Assembly: GCA_013388645.1 (NCBI GenBank)
Contig: JACAEV010000131.1
Span: forward strand, 1 to 53,057
Length of the DNA: 53,057 nt
DNA from: Syntrophaceae bacterium
GTDB taxonomy: Bacteria; Desulfobacterota; BSN033; UBA1163
Direction: 5' to 3'
Shown here: piece after piece, positions 27,285 to 38,881 of the stretch
Position numbering within the stretch: position 1 is the stretch's first letter
Layout of the letters: the number at the start of each line of letters is the position of its first letter
Notes under the pieces: model-generated
Databases searched by the model: none
Seen by the model: the letters and a program-made list of their open reading frames with translations, nothing else
Told to the model about the DNA's origin: nothing
Program-made: the position numbers and the translations under genes

Positions 27285-27406
27285 TATCGATCGTCAGTCG
27301 AGAGATGTAAAGCGTTGGAGATCACTTTTTACTCCTAACCCCTTACCTTCTTAGATCTATTTTCACACGATGCACTTTGCTCCATGTTCTCTCCGATTTT
27401 CTGCGA

Positions 27407-27958
27407 TCAGCTCGAGTGGCATGTATAACAATCGTTGCTCGCCCCTCTTTTTTGGTGGCAGTCCATGCACCACTCCATATAGTTTCTGTCAACCATCTGG
27501 ATGGGTCTTTCCTTCACACCAGTAAAACCGTGGCAAACGGAACAGTTCACCTTATTCTGGATGTGAATCCAGTGAGGGAAAACAACAAATTTTGGAAGTT
27601 CATACATACGGTTCCATGGAATTTCCCTATTTGCCTTCACATAGTCGATCACTTTCAATGCCTCAGGTCGCTTGCTCATGACATCCGTTGCATGGCAGGC
27701 ACGACAAAGCTCAATGTTTGGGATCCCTGCAGCACGATACCTTTCTATATACCGATGGCAGAAGGAGCAGTTTAATTGAACCGCCTCTTTGTGATGGAGG
27801 TGATTGAAAAGAACGGGTTGATCCACAGAGATCCAACTAAAAATTGGAAAAATTGAATAAAAAATGGATTCGGTTTGATAACGATAGCGATAATAAACAA
27901 ATATGGAGAGAATGACGATGATCAAAATAAAAATTAAAAAAGCGAGTTTCTTTTTCAT
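27407..27958 (-). CDS. Membrane-anchored pentaheme cytochrome c (ActA/QrcA-like)
   Basis: Five CxxCH motifs: CSFCH, CRACH, CSVCH, CMDCH, CYTCH; N-terminal TM anchor. Confidence 0.9.
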   Translation of the reverse strand: MKKKLAFLIFILIIVILSIFVYYRYRYQTESIFYSIFPIFSWISVDQPVLFNHLHHKEAVQLNCSFCHRYIERYRAAGIPNIELCRACHATDVMSKRPEALKVIDYVKANREIPWNRMYELPKFVVFPHWIHIQNKVNCSVCHGFTGVKERPIQMVDRNYMEWCMDCHQKRGASNDCYTCHSS

Positions 27959-28016
27959 TTTTATTATCTATATGGGATAGTCTGTAAATCTGTCAAGAAG
28001 AAATTCGGCAGAATGG

Positions 28017-28252
28017 TCATCCCTCTGTTTCGGGTACAAAACAGGACCGATAGGGATGCTGGAGAAAATGTTAGAACGGGAACCTTAGCCTCGCTCTTTA
28101 ACTTGATCGGTTCATTCAGTATATCTCACGACTCCATTCCATCAGTGAATCCAGCCTTATTATTAAAGAGTATATTCCAACCCGTATTCTAAGGATTTTC
28201 GAAAGCATTCCTGTCGGGACGATGGAGTGCCTAACCCGTAACTGAGGGATGA
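28017..28252. repeat. MITE-like element, family 2, copy B
   Basis: Termini TCATCCCTCTGTTTCGGG and CCCGTAACTGAGGGATGA; collinear homology to 19096-19330 with nearly the same length (236 vs 235 bp). Confidence 0.78.
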
Positions 28253-28269
28253 CGCAGAATGGCATTCCA

Positions 28270-29136
28270 TTAATAAAATAGATGATCCACGGTGAGCAAG
28301 ATCATCACCACCAAAGCATAGGAGTTTATGCTTTTGAAATGGAACTCCGAAGAAAATGGGTGGTAAGGGGCGCTAATTAATTTCAAAGATTTCCACAACA
28401 GCCAAAATGCAATAAAAAATAAACTCCCATGGATCAGATGAGATTCCACCATCCCAAATAGGGGCATCATCATACAGGCTGCTGCGGTCGCAAAGATCCA
28501 GATGAAGGTAATCCGACTGAGTTGTAAAGAAGTAAATATTCTACTGAGTGAAGGTAGTCCAGCTTTCTCATAATCCCTTCCGAATTTTAATAGGAGAAGC
28601 CAGAAATGAGGCACTTGCCATATAAAAAAGAAAAACGATATGGCAAGGATGGGTGGGTCAAGCGAAAAAAGACCTTTCCCGGAAACCCAGCCTATTAATG
28701 GAGGAATAGCACCAATCAATGCTCCTGGGATGGCAGCAAAGGCAGTCTTTCTCTTTAGCAAGGTGTAGAATCCGTTGTACCAAAGCATGGCGAAAAGCCC
28801 TAAGCCCAAAGCCGACTTAGGGGCACCTAAAAGAAGGATAACAGATCCGAATAGTAGGAGGCTAATTGAAAATGTTAAGGCTGCCGATGGAGATAGTTTC
28901 TTTGAAGGGATCGGGCGTCCTCGGGTTCGATCCATCCGTTGATCATGCTCTCTCTCCTGGTATTGATTGAGGGCACAAGAACCGGAGGCGAGAAAAAAAA
29001 CACCCAGGATCGGGAGGATTATTTCTGTAGACCATTCTCGGCGGGAGAGGATGAATCCTGTAGAAGTGGAAAGGGTTGAAAAAAAGGCAATTCTGAATTT
29101 GACCAATTCTAAGAGAATCCTTGTCCATTTTGCCAT
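28270..29136 (-). CDS. ctaB: Protoheme IX farnesyltransferase (heme O synthase)
   Basis: NQYQEREHDQRMDRTRGRPIPSKKLSP; FFFIWQVPHFWLLLLKFGRDYEKAGLPSL. Confidence 0.93.
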   Translation of the reverse strand: MAKWTRILLELVKFRIAFFSTLSTSTGFILSRREWSTEIILPILGVFFLASGSCALNQYQEREHDQRMDRTRGRPIPSKKLSPSAALTFSISLLLFGSVILLLGAPKSALGLGLFAMLWYNGFYTLLKRKTAFAAIPGALIGAIPPLIGWVSGKGLFSLDPPILAISFFFFIWQVPHFWLLLLKFGRDYEKAGLPSLSRIFTSLQLSRITFIWIFATAAACMMMPLFGMVESHLIHGSLFFIAFWLLWKSLKLISAPYHPFSSEFHFKSINSYALVVMILLTVDHLFY

Positions 29137-29148
29137 GACTATCGCTCG

Positions 29149-30069
29149 TTATTTCAAATCCTTAATATAGTGGACAAGTTCAGTGAGTTCATCTTCCGTC
29201 AATGCCTGGGGGGGCATAATAGGAGGATAACCTACGACCACATACGTATTCGGCTTCAGTATATATGTCCTAATAAAGGCCTCATCTGCTATTACCGTCT
29301 GCTCCTTTCCGTCTATCAATACCCTCTCTTCTTTACCAAATAAACCCTTAAGAGTAGGACCCACCCTTGGAGTTCCGTCGACGCTGTGGCAAGCTACACA
29401 CCCTTTTTCATGGAAGAGCTGAGCTCCACCCGGTTTCCCCTTAGTCGCTTCTATTTCTTTCCCCCTCTTTTGAATCCACTGATCAAACTCATCTACAGGA
29501 ATTACCACAATCTTCGTGACCATATTGGCATGTTGCAGTCCACAATACTGCGTACAGAATACATCAAATGTCCCCACTCCGGTTGGCTGAAACCATAATG
29601 TATTGGTCATCCCTGGCACCACATCCTGCTTAATTCTGAATGCCGGTGCATAGAAACCATGAATCACATCTTGTGAAGTAAGCGATAACTTGACCGGCTT
29701 TCCCACGGGGACTTTTAGCTCCGTACTTTTCACACCATTTTCATACTCAAAAAGCCAGGACCACTGCCGTGCAATCACCTTGACTTTCAGAGCATCACCA
29801 GGAGCCTTTTTCAAGAAATTAAAGCCCGTCAACCCATAATAAAACATGGCCAGAACCAGGAGCGTGGGGACGATGGTCCAAATGATTTCAAGCCAGATGT
29901 TTCCATGAATATCAGAGGGTTGAGGATTTCTCTTCTTCCTATACCGGATCACAAAATAGACCATTAAAAAGGTGATCAGGCCGAGGAGGAAAACAGTGAT
30001 GGCCAGAATGAAAAAGAAAACTTGATCAACGACTTCTCCGGATAAACCCGTCGCCCACGAAACGAACAT
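29149..30069 (-). CDS. coxB: Cytochrome c oxidase subunit II with fused cytochrome c domain (caa3 type)
   Basis: CuA motif CTQYCGLQHANM; DVIHGFYAPAFRIKQDVVPG; C-terminal heme motif GCVACHSVDGTPRVGPTLKGLFG. Confidence 0.94.
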   Translation of the reverse strand: MFVSWATGLSGEVVDQVFFFILAITVFLLGLITFLMVYFVIRYRKKRNPQPSDIHGNIWLEIIWTIVPTLLVLAMFYYGLTGFNFLKKAPGDALKVKVIARQWSWLFEYENGVKSTELKVPVGKPVKLSLTSQDVIHGFYAPAFRIKQDVVPGMTNTLWFQPTGVGTFDVFCTQYCGLQHANMVTKIVVIPVDEFDQWIQKRGKEIEATKGKPGGAQLFHEKGCVACHSVDGTPRVGPTLKGLFGKEERVLIDGKEQTVIADEAFIRTYILKPNTYVVVGYPPIMPPQALTEDELTELVHYIKDLK

Positions 30070-30081
30070 GATCGTTTTTCC

Positions 30082-30369
30082 TCAACGAAAAGCCACGTCA
30101 GAAAATGTCAATCCGATAAACACCGTCAGGGCAGCCAGAACAATTGGAATCATGAGTTTAAAGAGCAGCCCTGTTTCATATTTGAGATGCATGAAGTAAC
30201 TGAGCACCAGCCCGGATTTGATGGCGGCGATGATCAGGACGATGGCGATGCTCAGAAGACCTAAATCCATCCCTGCCATGGATACGGTGATCCCTGTTAA
30301 AATCACTAATGCCAGCCATACAAGAATATAGGTTCGATACTTTCTATTCTTCATGGATAATTCTTTCAC
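30082..30369 (-). CDS. Cytochrome c oxidase subunit IV-like protein
   Basis: Three-TM small protein, AIKSGLVLSYFMHLKYE motif, position in cox operon. Confidence 0.82.
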   Translation of the reverse strand: MKELSMKNRKYRTYILVWLALVILTGITVSMAGMDLGLLSIAIVLIIAAIKSGLVLSYFMHLKYETGLLFKLMIPIVLAALTVFIGLTFSDVAFR

Positions 30370-30410
30370 CCCTGATTCGTTTTCTTATTCCCCTTTTACG
30401 AATAAAAGGC

Positions 30411-31007
30411 TTATGTGATTAAGTAAAATAATGGGAAGAGGAAGATCCATATAATATCCACAAGATGCCAGTACAATCCGGTGTTCTCTAAGGGAACGAA
30501 GCGATGTTCATTGATCTTCCCTTTCATCACCAAAACCAGCATCGCAGAAAGAATAAAAAGGCCTATCAGCACATGGAGACCATGCAATCCCGTCATGGAA
30601 TAATAAAGACCAAAGAAGAGAATCTCCCCTTTGCTGCGGCCTAAGAGACGGGGGGAATTGGGATAAAGGCCATGTCCAATCTTGGCCGTCCATTCTACAT
30701 ATTTAATTCCAAGAAATAGAATTCCTAAAAAAATGGTAGCCAACAGGAAAAGCCCCGATAATCTGCGGTTCCCTTTTTGGACGAAGAAGATGGAAAGGAC
30801 AATGGATAAACTGCTGGTGATGAGTATGAGGGTGTTGAATGTGCCGAGGACTCGATCCAGTTCCCATGCGGCAAGATGAAAATCTATGGGATTTTTGTAA
30901 CGGTAAGAAGAATAAAGAATAAACAACCCTCCAAACAGAAGTATTTCTGATAGGAGAAAGAGCCACATCCCGATTTTTGAGCCCATATCGTCCCGATGCG
31001 TTTCCAT
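30411..31007 (-). CDS. coxC: Cytochrome c oxidase subunit III
   Basis: KIGMWLFLLSEILLFGGLFILYSSYRY; YSMTGLHGLHVLIGL; YWHLVDIIWIFLFPLFYLI. Confidence 0.94.
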   Translation of the reverse strand: METHRDDMGSKIGMWLFLLSEILLFGGLFILYSSYRYKNPIDFHLAAWELDRVLGTFNTLILITSSLSIVLSIFFVQKGNRRLSGLFLLATIFLGILFLGIKYVEWTAKIGHGLYPNSPRLLGRSKGEILFFGLYYSMTGLHGLHVLIGLFILSAMLVLVMKGKINEHRFVPLENTGLYWHLVDIIWIFLFPLFYLIT

Positions 31008-31118
31008 AACAATCTTCGTGATTCTTTAACCCAAATGGCTATTCTATAGTTTCAGGGTTTATCTCCCAAGATTTTCGCCCGAACCTTTAAATCCCGGGCT
31101 CCTTGAACCCTTTAAGGA

Positions 31119-32738
31119 TTATCCAAATTCATATGGCCCTTTTCCCACAATGGGAATTTTTTCAAAATTATGGGTGGGTGGAGGTGAAGGAATTTGCCAT
31201 TCCAGGGAGGCTCCTTTCCACGGATTATCTTCTGCCTTTTCTCCTCTCCGGAGACCTTGAATGAGATTGAAGAATATCCAAATCAGCCCAGCGATGAGAA
31301 TCCAAGACCCGATGGTTGAGATGAGATGAAGCGTATGGAACGGAGGGGGGTAGTCATAATACCTCCTGGGCATTCCTTCCCAACCCAGAATTAACATAGG
31401 AAAATAAAGAATGTTAAATCCGATGAATAAAATGATCCACCCTCCTATGGTTCGTTTCATGTCATACATTTTTCCAAACATCTTTGGAAACCAGTAGTGG
31501 AGGGCGGCCAGGAAGCCAAACCCCATCCCCCCAAAAATGATGTAATGAAAATGCCCGACGACCCAGTAGGTATCATGGAGATGCATATTCACCGCAAGGG
31601 CCCCTTGGATCAAACCGGTCAGCCCTCCAATAGAAAAGAGAAAGATAAACGTGAGGGCAAACAGAAGGGGTGGCTTTAATTCAATCGAACCTTTGTATAA
31701 TGTCGCCACCCAGTTGAATACCTTGATCGCACTGGGAACGGCGACTAAAAAAGTCAGCAGGGAAAAGATCACGCTGGCGAAGTCGCTCTGTCCGCTGACA
31801 AACATATGGTGACCCCAAACCAGGGAACCCACGCTGGCAATCGCAATGCTTGAAAAGGCAATGGCTTTATATCCGAAAATATTTTTCCTAGAAAAAACAG
31901 GGATCACCTCAGAAACCACCCCCATGGCTGGAAGGATCATGATATAGACCGCCGGATGGGAATAAATCCAGAAAAGATGCTGGTAGAGAAGGGGGTCCCC
32001 ACCTTTGGCAGGGTCGAAAACACCTATACCAAAATATCTTTCGATCATGATGAGGGCGAAAGTAATTCCAATGACGGGTGTGGCAAGAATTTGAACCCAG
32101 GCTGTGGCATAAACTCCCCACACAAAAAGAGGGAGACGAAACCAGCTCATACCAGGGGCTCGAAGCCGATGAGTCGTCGTTACGAGATTGACTCCAGTCA
32201 GGATCGAGGACATCCCCAAAATAAAAACTCCAAAAACCGCAAGGGGAACATTAACGGTCGTTCGTAGGCTGTAAGGGGCGTAAAAAGTCCAGCCCGTATC
32301 AATAGGCCCTCCCGCAGTAAAAAGGGAGAGAAAAACAATTGCTGCACCAGAGGCATAGAGCCACCAGGAGAGGAGGTTGATCTTAGGGAAAGCCATGTCC
32401 CTGGCGCCGATCTGGATCGGTAAGAAGAAGTTACCGAAGATCGCCGGAATAGCTGGGATGACCACCAGAAAGATCTGGATGATTCCGTGCAAAGTAAAAA
32501 TGGCATTGTACATCTGCGGTTTCATCAGGGGAAACCCCGGAGCAATCAGTTTCAACCGCATCAGAAATCCAAAGAAGACAGCCACGGAGAAGAATAAAAG
32601 GATCAAGCCAAGATAAAGCAGACCGATTCTCTTGTGGTCCGTTGAAAGAATCCATGCAAGGATTCCACGATACTTCCCCTGATGATCATAAAAACTGGCG
32701 GCGGGATAGGTTTTCTCCAATACCCCATTTTGGGTCAT
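31119..32738 (-). CDS. coxA: Cytochrome c oxidase subunit I
   Basis: Heme/CuB ligand motifs WIYSHPAVYIMILPAMGVVSE, WGHHMFVSG, HDTYWVVGHFHYI; FTLHGIIQIFL. Confidence 0.96.
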   Translation of the reverse strand: MTQNGVLEKTYPAASFYDHQGKYRGILAWILSTDHKRIGLLYLGLILLFFSVAVFFGFLMRLKLIAPGFPLMKPQMYNAIFTLHGIIQIFLVVIPAIPAIFGNFFLPIQIGARDMAFPKINLLSWWLYASGAAIVFLSLFTAGGPIDTGWTFYAPYSLRTTVNVPLAVFGVFILGMSSILTGVNLVTTTHRLRAPGMSWFRLPLFVWGVYATAWVQILATPVIGITFALIMIERYFGIGVFDPAKGGDPLLYQHLFWIYSHPAVYIMILPAMGVVSEVIPVFSRKNIFGYKAIAFSSIAIASVGSLVWGHHMFVSGQSDFASVIFSLLTFLVAVPSAIKVFNWVATLYKGSIELKPPLLFALTFIFLFSIGGLTGLIQGALAVNMHLHDTYWVVGHFHYIIFGGMGFGFLAALHYWFPKMFGKMYDMKRTIGGWIILFIGFNILYFPMLILGWEGMPRRYYDYPPPFHTLHLISTIGSWILIAGLIWIFFNLIQGLRRGEKAEDNPWKGASLEWQIPSPPPTHNFEKIPIVGKGPYEFG

Positions 32739-33559
32739 CCTGACGACTCCTTTTCAACGGGCTTTCTCTTTCCCTTAAAAACGAGAAATAAAATCAATGA
32801 TAGGGCAAAAAGCAAAGAGACAATTCCAGTGACTTTTAAAGTATTGAATACGTATTTTCTTCCTTTCGGATCATAGCTGAAGCAAAATCTCAGGGCTTTG
32901 CTGAAAGTGGGTCCGACCTTTCCTTCCGATGCTTCCAGCAGAGCCATTTTTATGTCAAATGGAAGGAACTCTGTGCCATAAATGTAACGCGTGATCTTCC
33001 CATCGGAAGAGAGGATGACCAGTGATACAGGATGCAAAAAATCTTGCCCCTGTTTTTTAAAATGAAACCCGATGGCACCGGTCAGTTGTTGGATGTTTTC
33101 TTTATCCCCGGTTAAAAATGTCCAAGCATCTTCAGGGAATGGTTTTTCAATCATCTTCAGAACCATTTTTTTCTTTTCAAGAGCGAGGTCAGGTTTCTCA
33201 GTTTCGTCAAAACTGAATGCCAGCACTTGGTATTCTTTGCCGAGTTCAGAAGGCCTCTTATTTATGACCCCGGCCAAATTAAATAATAAGAAACTACAGA
33301 CATTGGGGCATCTGTAATAAACCGGAGCAAGAATGGTGGGCTTACGGATCAGCTGTCTTAAACGGATGGTATCGTCATTTTCATTTCGAAAGGTTAGATC
33401 AAGGGATATAACCTGGCCCAATTTTTCTTCTATTCCAATACCTTCCTCCCCTTTCGGATGCTCCACATGACCATCAAGGCTCTGGTGGAGAAAAAGGAAA
33501 AAGATAAACACCAAAATAATTTTAATACATTCCCTCCTCTGAATCATTCTACGGATCAT
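32735..33559 (-). CDS. SCO1/SenC-family copper chaperone
   Basis: APVYYRCPNVCSFLLFNLAGV (CxxxC); FLHPVSLVILSSDGKITRYIYG. Confidence 0.9.
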   Translation of the reverse strand: MIRRMIQRRECIKIILVFIFFLFLHQSLDGHVEHPKGEEGIGIEEKLGQVISLDLTFRNENDDTIRLRQLIRKPTILAPVYYRCPNVCSFLLFNLAGVINKRPSELGKEYQVLAFSFDETEKPDLALEKKKMVLKMIEKPFPEDAWTFLTGDKENIQQLTGAIGFHFKKQGQDFLHPVSLVILSSDGKITRYIYGTEFLPFDIKMALLEASEGKVGPTFSKALRFCFSYDPKGRKYVFNTLKVTGIVSLLFALSLILFLVFKGKRKPVEKESSG

Positions 33560-33697
33560 TCCTTTTTGAGTCTCCCATAAGAAATTATCCCATTCCAGGA
33601 CTTAAAATCAACAGAGAAATAATAATTCGATATATCTCTGAATTGTGACGAAACTTCATATTGACACACTCTGTTGGTATAGATATAAAGTATAGTC

Positions 33698-34723
33698 ATG
33701 AAAAAGATCCTCGCAGGGGATGTGGGTGGGACAAAAACACGCCTTGGTCTCTTTGACGTGTCCAAAGGTCGCTTTCACCTCCTATCTGAGAAAATCTATT
33801 TAAGCCAAAATTACAAAGGGTTGGAGAACATCCTCGGAGATTTTCTGAGAGGACAAGGAGAGGTCGCTTCTGCTTGCTTCGGGGTGGCGGGACCTGTCAC
33901 CCAAGAAATCGTCATTGCGACCAATCTCCCGTGGTGGATCGACATCCAATCCCTCCGAAGAATACTCCCTTTTAAAAAGGTAGAAGTGATCAATGATCTG
34001 GTGGCCAATGCTTATGGAATCTCCATTTTAAAGAAGAGGGATTTTGAAATTTTAAATGTGGGCAAAGCGAGGGAGGGAAATCAGGCCCTCATCTCTGCCG
34101 GAACAGGCTTGGGGGAGGCGATTCTCTTTTGGGATGGCAAACAACATGTCCCTTCCCCTTCTGAAGGAGGACATGCTGAATTCGGGCCTAGAAATCATTT
34201 GGAATTAGAACTGTTTCATTTTCTCTCTGAACGTTTCGATCATGTCAGTTATGAAAGAGTCCTTTCGGGAGAAGGCCTTTTCCATATTTACCAATTCCTC
34301 AAGGATTCAAAAAAGTTTGGCAGTGAACCACTGTGGCTTTTAGAGAAGATCAAAAGAGAAGACCCGGCAGAAGTGATTTCCGAAATGGCTCGCCTCAAAA
34401 AAAACAGGCTTTGTATCCAAGCACTGAATCTTTTCACCTCCATCTATGGCGCAGCGGCTGGAAATCTTGCCCTTCAAGTAATGGCCGTTGGGGGAGTTTT
34501 TATTGGAGGGGGAATCGCACCCAAGATTATTTGGAAACTGAAAGAGGGGACGTTCATGAAGGCCTTCAAAAACAAGGGAAGGTTATCCCATCTTGTAGCG
34601 CCCATCCCTGTGAAGGTGATTATGAATGAAAAAACAGCTCTGCTGGGTGCAGCCGCTCGGGCGATGGCTCTCTTAAAGGATGAATCTCCGATCGCTAAAT
34701 CAGATGATCATAGGAGCGGGTGA
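33698..34723 (+). CDS. glk: Glucokinase (Glk family)
   Basis: [61 protein letters not shown]. Confidence 0.93.
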   Translation: MKKILAGDVGGTKTRLGLFDVSKGRFHLLSEKIYLSQNYKGLENILGDFLRGQGEVASACFGVAGPVTQEIVIATNLPWWIDIQSLRRILPFKKVEVINDLVANAYGISILKKRDFEILNVGKAREGNQALISAGTGLGEAILFWDGKQHVPSPSEGGHAEFGPRNHLELELFHFLSERFDHVSYERVLSGEGLFHIYQFLKDSKKFGSEPLWLLEKIKREDPAEVISEMARLKKNRLCIQALNLFTSIYGAAAGNLALQVMAVGGVFIGGGIAPKIIWKLKEGTFMKAFKNKGRLSHLVAPIPVKVIMNEKTALLGAAARAMALLKDESPIAKSDDHRSG

Positions 34724-36315
34724 TGAAAAGCATCGAAGAATGGGAACGATATAAAAGGGATCTCGCTTTCAATCCCGAGATCGGGTTGATGATAGATATC
34801 AGCCGAATGAAGTTCCCAACAGGCTATTTCAATCGGATGGCACCTCAAATGCAAAAGGCATTCCAAGACATGAAGGCGCTGGAGTCGGGGGCCATGGCTA
34901 ACCCGGATGAAAAAAGAATGGTGGGCCATTACTGGCTTCGCGCTCCGGAATTGGCCCCGAAAAGAGAAATCACCCGAGACATTCAGAAGACCCTTCAGGC
35001 CATCAAAGAGTTCACCCAAAACGTCCATGCTGGAAAAATAACCTCTCAAAAAGGGAAGCCCTTTTCTCGAATCCTGATCATTGGCATTGGCGGATCAGCC
35101 TTGGGCCCTCAGTTTGTATCCGATGCACTCCGAACCTTCAAAGACCCGATGAAACCCTATTTCTTTGATAATACGGATCCGGATGGGTTCGACCGAGTTT
35201 TAGGAGAATTAAAAGGAGCATTATCAGAGACGATGACCATTGTCATCTCAAAAAGTGGTAGCACCATCGAAACCCGTAATGGAATGGTTGAGGCAAAAGC
35301 GGTTTACCAGGCAAAAGGACTCCGTTTCGACAGACACGCGGTGGCGATCACCAGGACAAATAGCGATTTGGATCGTATTGCCAAAAGAGAGGGATGGATG
35401 GCGAGGTTTCCCATGTGGGACTGGGTCGGTGGACGTACTTCAGAGACTTCGGCCGTGGGCCTTCTCCCGGCTGCTCTCCAGGGGATAGATATTGATGCAC
35501 TCTTAGAAGGTGCTCGCCTTTGCGATGAGGTAACGCGCAAGCAAGACTCTCGAACCAATCCCGCCGCCCTTTTGGCACTTGCATGGTATCACGCAACAGG
35601 AGGTCGTGGGGAAAAAGATATGGTCATCCTCCCTTATAAAGATCGACTACAACTCTTCCCAAAATATCTCCAGCAACTCATTATGGAATCCCTTGGCAAA
35701 GAAAAAGATCTCAACGGTCACATTGTTCATCAAGGGATTTCCGTTTACGGAAATAAAGGCTCCACGGATCAACATGCCTATATCCAGCAACTTCGGGAGG
35801 GGGTGAATAATTGTTTTATTACCTTTATTGAAGTGCTCAAGGACCGGGAAGGTCGTTCTTTCACCATAGACGGGAAGGCGACCAGCGGAGATTATCTGAA
35901 TGCTTTTTTACAGGGAACTCGAAGAGCGCTCAGCGAAAAGGATCGGGAATCCATCACCCTGACGATTCAAAAGATAGATGCCCGTTCCATCGGCGCTTTG
36001 ATCGCCCTTTTTGAGCGAGCCGTTGGTTTCTATGCATCGCTAATCCATATCAATGCCTATCATCAACCTGGTGTCGAGGCCGGGAAAAAAGCGGCAGGAC
36101 AATTCATCCAACTTCAGGCGAAGGCCCTTGCCTTTCTGAAGAGAAAAAAAGGGAAGTCTTTTACATCAGAGGAGGTCGCCTCGGCGATCGGTGCAGAGGA
36201 AGAAGCGGAGGTGATATTCAAATTATTGGAGCATGCAGCGTCGAATGGGGACCATCCAATTAAAAGAAAATTGATGAATCCTCCTTTTCTATCCCGATAC
36301 CAAGTGAAGGCCTAA
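34723..36315 (+). CDS. pgi: Glucose-6-phosphate isomerase
   Basis: [64 protein letters not shown]. Start overlaps the glk stop. Confidence 0.93.
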   Translation: MKSIEEWERYKRDLAFNPEIGLMIDISRMKFPTGYFNRMAPQMQKAFQDMKALESGAMANPDEKRMVGHYWLRAPELAPKREITRDIQKTLQAIKEFTQNVHAGKITSQKGKPFSRILIIGIGGSALGPQFVSDALRTFKDPMKPYFFDNTDPDGFDRVLGELKGALSETMTIVISKSGSTIETRNGMVEAKAVYQAKGLRFDRHAVAITRTNSDLDRIAKREGWMARFPMWDWVGGRTSETSAVGLLPAALQGIDIDALLEGARLCDEVTRKQDSRTNPAALLALAWYHATGGRGEKDMVILPYKDRLQLFPKYLQQLIMESLGKEKDLNGHIVHQGISVYGNKGSTDQHAYIQQLREGVNNCFITFIEVLKDREGRSFTIDGKATSGDYLNAFLQGTRRALSEKDRESITLTIQKIDARSIGALIALFERAVGFYASLIHINAYHQPGVEAGKKAAGQFIQLQAKALAFLKRKKGKSFTSEEVASAIGAEEEAEVIFKLLEHAASNGDHPIKRKLMNPPFLSRYQVKA

Positions 36316-38873
36316 TCCGTAGAGACCGGCCGAGGGTCGGTTGGGGGGGGATTGATCATTTTTGAGAATTTTTCTACATGAAATCCCAGTTTCTCTGCCA
36401 AAATAATTAAACGGGGGGGAAAGGGTTGGGCTGTCCCGTTTCCCCACCAATACTTTTCAAGCCCTCCGATGGATTCATCCAGTATCTCTTTCATTGAGTT
36501 TTGTGCCTCTTCTATAGAAATGCCTAAATTCCACTTCTCCGTCAAATCGAGAAGGGTCATGATTTCCTCAATTTGCTCAGCCTGCTGTGCAAGGTCAATC
36601 CCTTTGCTTTTTTGAAGGGCACTCATTTTCTCCATTAAAATCTCGTTCAAAACTGACAAAGATCTCTCCTCCTTGAGATGGTACTCATGCACCTTGGCCT
36701 CTTCTAAAATCTGGTCGATCTGCCCCCTTCCGAGGGTTGTTTTAAAATCTTTTTTCAATGCGTTGATCTCCTGAAATAAACGATGGCCAAGCGTGATTTC
36801 AGCAGCCACACGAATTTCGTAGGGAATGTCCAACCCTTCTTTGGACAAAGCCTCAACGACCTGTTTGGTCTTGTCAAAAAGGTCAGCGTAAATCTGGCAA
36901 TGCTCATCAAATTCTTTTTGGATGAGTTTTTGAAAGATCGCCTGTCTTTCCTCCTTGAAGGTATCTTGTATGGTAAAGATTTGACTCCCAAGGAGCAAGG
37001 TGAGAATTTTGGCCATCTCCTCCTCACCCTTCCCAAACCCTTCCAATGTTTTTTCCCTTAAGACATCGAACGGGAGATCTCCATTTTTTTCTGAGACCCA
37101 GGTTCGAAAAACCTTTTTCTCGGAGGGAATCAATCCAAAGAGAAATTCCTTAGGCTCGGGAATCACCTCAGAGGTCACTTTCACCTGCCCTAAAACCAAT
37201 AAGTCCTTTTCTTCCCCAATCTTTTCGTAACGAACCTTTTCCACCCAATAGGAAAAGATTTTCTTCTCCCCATCCCCACCGTCAAATAAAGAAAAGATGG
37301 CAAAGTGGTTGACGACGTTAGCGGGGATCACCCATCTCGGTTTTACAAAAGAATGATAAATTTGGTCACCCCTCCCCATCTCGGGGAGATTGCTTTTGGC
37401 TTCAGTTAAACATTGAATGAATTTTTTCTCGATCTCTCTGCCTGCCATCTCTTCTACTATTTGGATCGCCCTGGCCGCATGTTGGAGGATGAGAATCGTC
37501 TCTAACCCCGCCAAATCCGCGAAGAACCAGCCACAACTCGTATACATCTGTAAGGCATGCCTCTGCATTTCCAAAAGTTTAAGTCCGGTGATTCTTGCTT
37601 TTTCATCGAGGTCTTTCGTTCCGTACTGCTCAAAGAAGGTGTTGATTTTTTCAGAAGACCGACGAAGGAGGACTTCAATATACCCATTTCGGGCATCCCA
37701 GACATCTTTAAATATTCTCTCTCCCTCTCTTTCAAAGACCAATCCGAGTTCATCCCTCAAGAGATCGAGAGCCTCTCTCAGGGGTTTTCTCCATTTTTGA
37801 TTCCATCCAGGTCTTCCTCCGGTGCTGCATCCACAATCTTCTTTCCATCTCCCTACCCCATGGGCACAGCTCCACGAGGTCCCCTCTCCTTCTGGTCCTT
37901 CATCAATCTCAACTTCGTAAACAGGGGGAAACCGCTTCAGGTAGGCAGCGTAATTGATCACCTCAAAGCCTCTTGTTGGAAACCCTTTTTCTAAGGCATA
38001 AGCCAAAGCCATGTCCCCAAATTTTTTATGATGACCATAGGTCTCCCCATCGGTCGCGATGTGAATCAATGGAGGTCTCTCTTTTGATTCCTGGTAGAAT
38101 TGAACAAATCGATCGCAGAAGAGGTCACCATCTTTTAAGAGATCCCCAAAAGCGATCTCTTTGGAAATCGTCCCGTTGTAAAAAAAGAGGTCAATGAATT
38201 GGTCCAACCGTTTTTTCCCAGAAGAGTCCCTGATAAAACATCGGTAGGGTTGAGTGGAATCGATCCGACCCTGGGAAACATCCGTCCATCTCTTTCCCCC
38301 AAAGGGCCGGACCCTCAGTGCCTGAAAGGGACTTAGGATGACAAACCGGATGCCATGCTTGACCAACCCCTGAAGAGTGGGATAGTTCACTGCCGTCTCA
38401 GGAAGCCACATCCCTTCTGGTTTCCGTCGAAACCTTTTCTCAAAATCAGCCATTCCCCAGAGAATTTCTGTCTCTTTATCCCTCTCGTTCGCCAAAGGCA
38501 TGATGATGTGGTTATAAACCTGTGCGATGGCATTCCCATGACCAAACCTTTTTAAACCTTCCCGATCTGCCTCGAGAATCTTTTGATAGACAGAAGGGAA
38601 CTTCTTTTCTAACCAAGGAAGAAGTGTAGGACCAAAATTGAAACTCATCAAAGAATAATTATTATGGATGGCTAAGATCTTCCTCTTTTCGTCAAGGATA
38701 CGGGCGTAGGCATTGGGCCGATAGCATTCCATGGTAATCCGCTCATTCCAGTCATGGAAGGGATGAGCGCTTTCTTCAGCCTCAACCATCTCAAGCCATG
38801 GGTTTTCTCGGGGAGGCTGGTAGAAATGACCATGAAGGGCTACAAAAGCGTCTTTGATTTTTGGTTTAACCAA
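36312..38873 (-). CDS. Glycoside hydrolase family 57-type / DUF3536 protein
   Basis: [80 protein letters not shown]. Track start 38993 overlaps sdhB; a TTG start near 38873 is more plausible. Confidence 0.88.
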   Translation of the reverse strand: MVKPKIKDAFVALHGHFYQPPRENPWLEMVEAEESAHPFHDWNERITMECYRPNAYARILDEKRKILAIHNNYSLMSFNFGPTLLPWLEKKFPSVYQKILEADREGLKRFGHGNAIAQVYNHIIMPLANERDKETEILWGMADFEKRFRRKPEGMWLPETAVNYPTLQGLVKHGIRFVILSPFQALRVRPFGGKRWTDVSQGRIDSTQPYRCFIRDSSGKKRLDQFIDLFFYNGTISKEIAFGDLLKDGDLFCDRFVQFYQESKERPPLIHIATDGETYGHHKKFGDMALAYALEKGFPTRGFEVINYAAYLKRFPPVYEVEIDEGPEGEGTSWSCAHGVGRWKEDCGCSTGGRPGWNQKWRKPLREALDLLRDELGLVFEREGERIFKDVWDARNGYIEVLLRRSSEKINTFFEQYGTKDLDEKARITGLKLLEMQRHALQMYTSCGWFFADLAGLETILILQHAARAIQIVEEMAGREIEKKFIQCLTEAKSNLPEMGRGDQIYHSFVKPRWVIPANVVNHFAIFSLFDGGDGEKKIFSYWVEKVRYEKIGEEKDLLVLGQVKVTSEVIPEPKEFLFGLIPSEKKVFRTWVSEKNGDLPFDVLREKTLEGFGKGEEEMAKILTLLLGSQIFTIQDTFKEERQAIFQKLIQKEFDEHCQIYADLFDKTKQVVEALSKEGLDIPYEIRVAAEITLGHRLFQEINALKKDFKTTLGRGQIDQILEEAKVHEYHLKEERSLSVLNEILMEKMSALQKSKGIDLAQQAEQIEEIMTLLDLTEKWNLGISIEEAQNSMKEILDESIGGLEKYWWGNGTAQPFPPRLIILAEKLGFHVEKFSKMINPPPTDPRPVSTD

Positions 38874-38881
38874 TTCCTTAT

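Noticed and set aside
36342-36349. G8 tract near the end of the GH57 gene as a phase-variable site
   Set aside because: It affects only the last few residues of the protein; no split ORF results.
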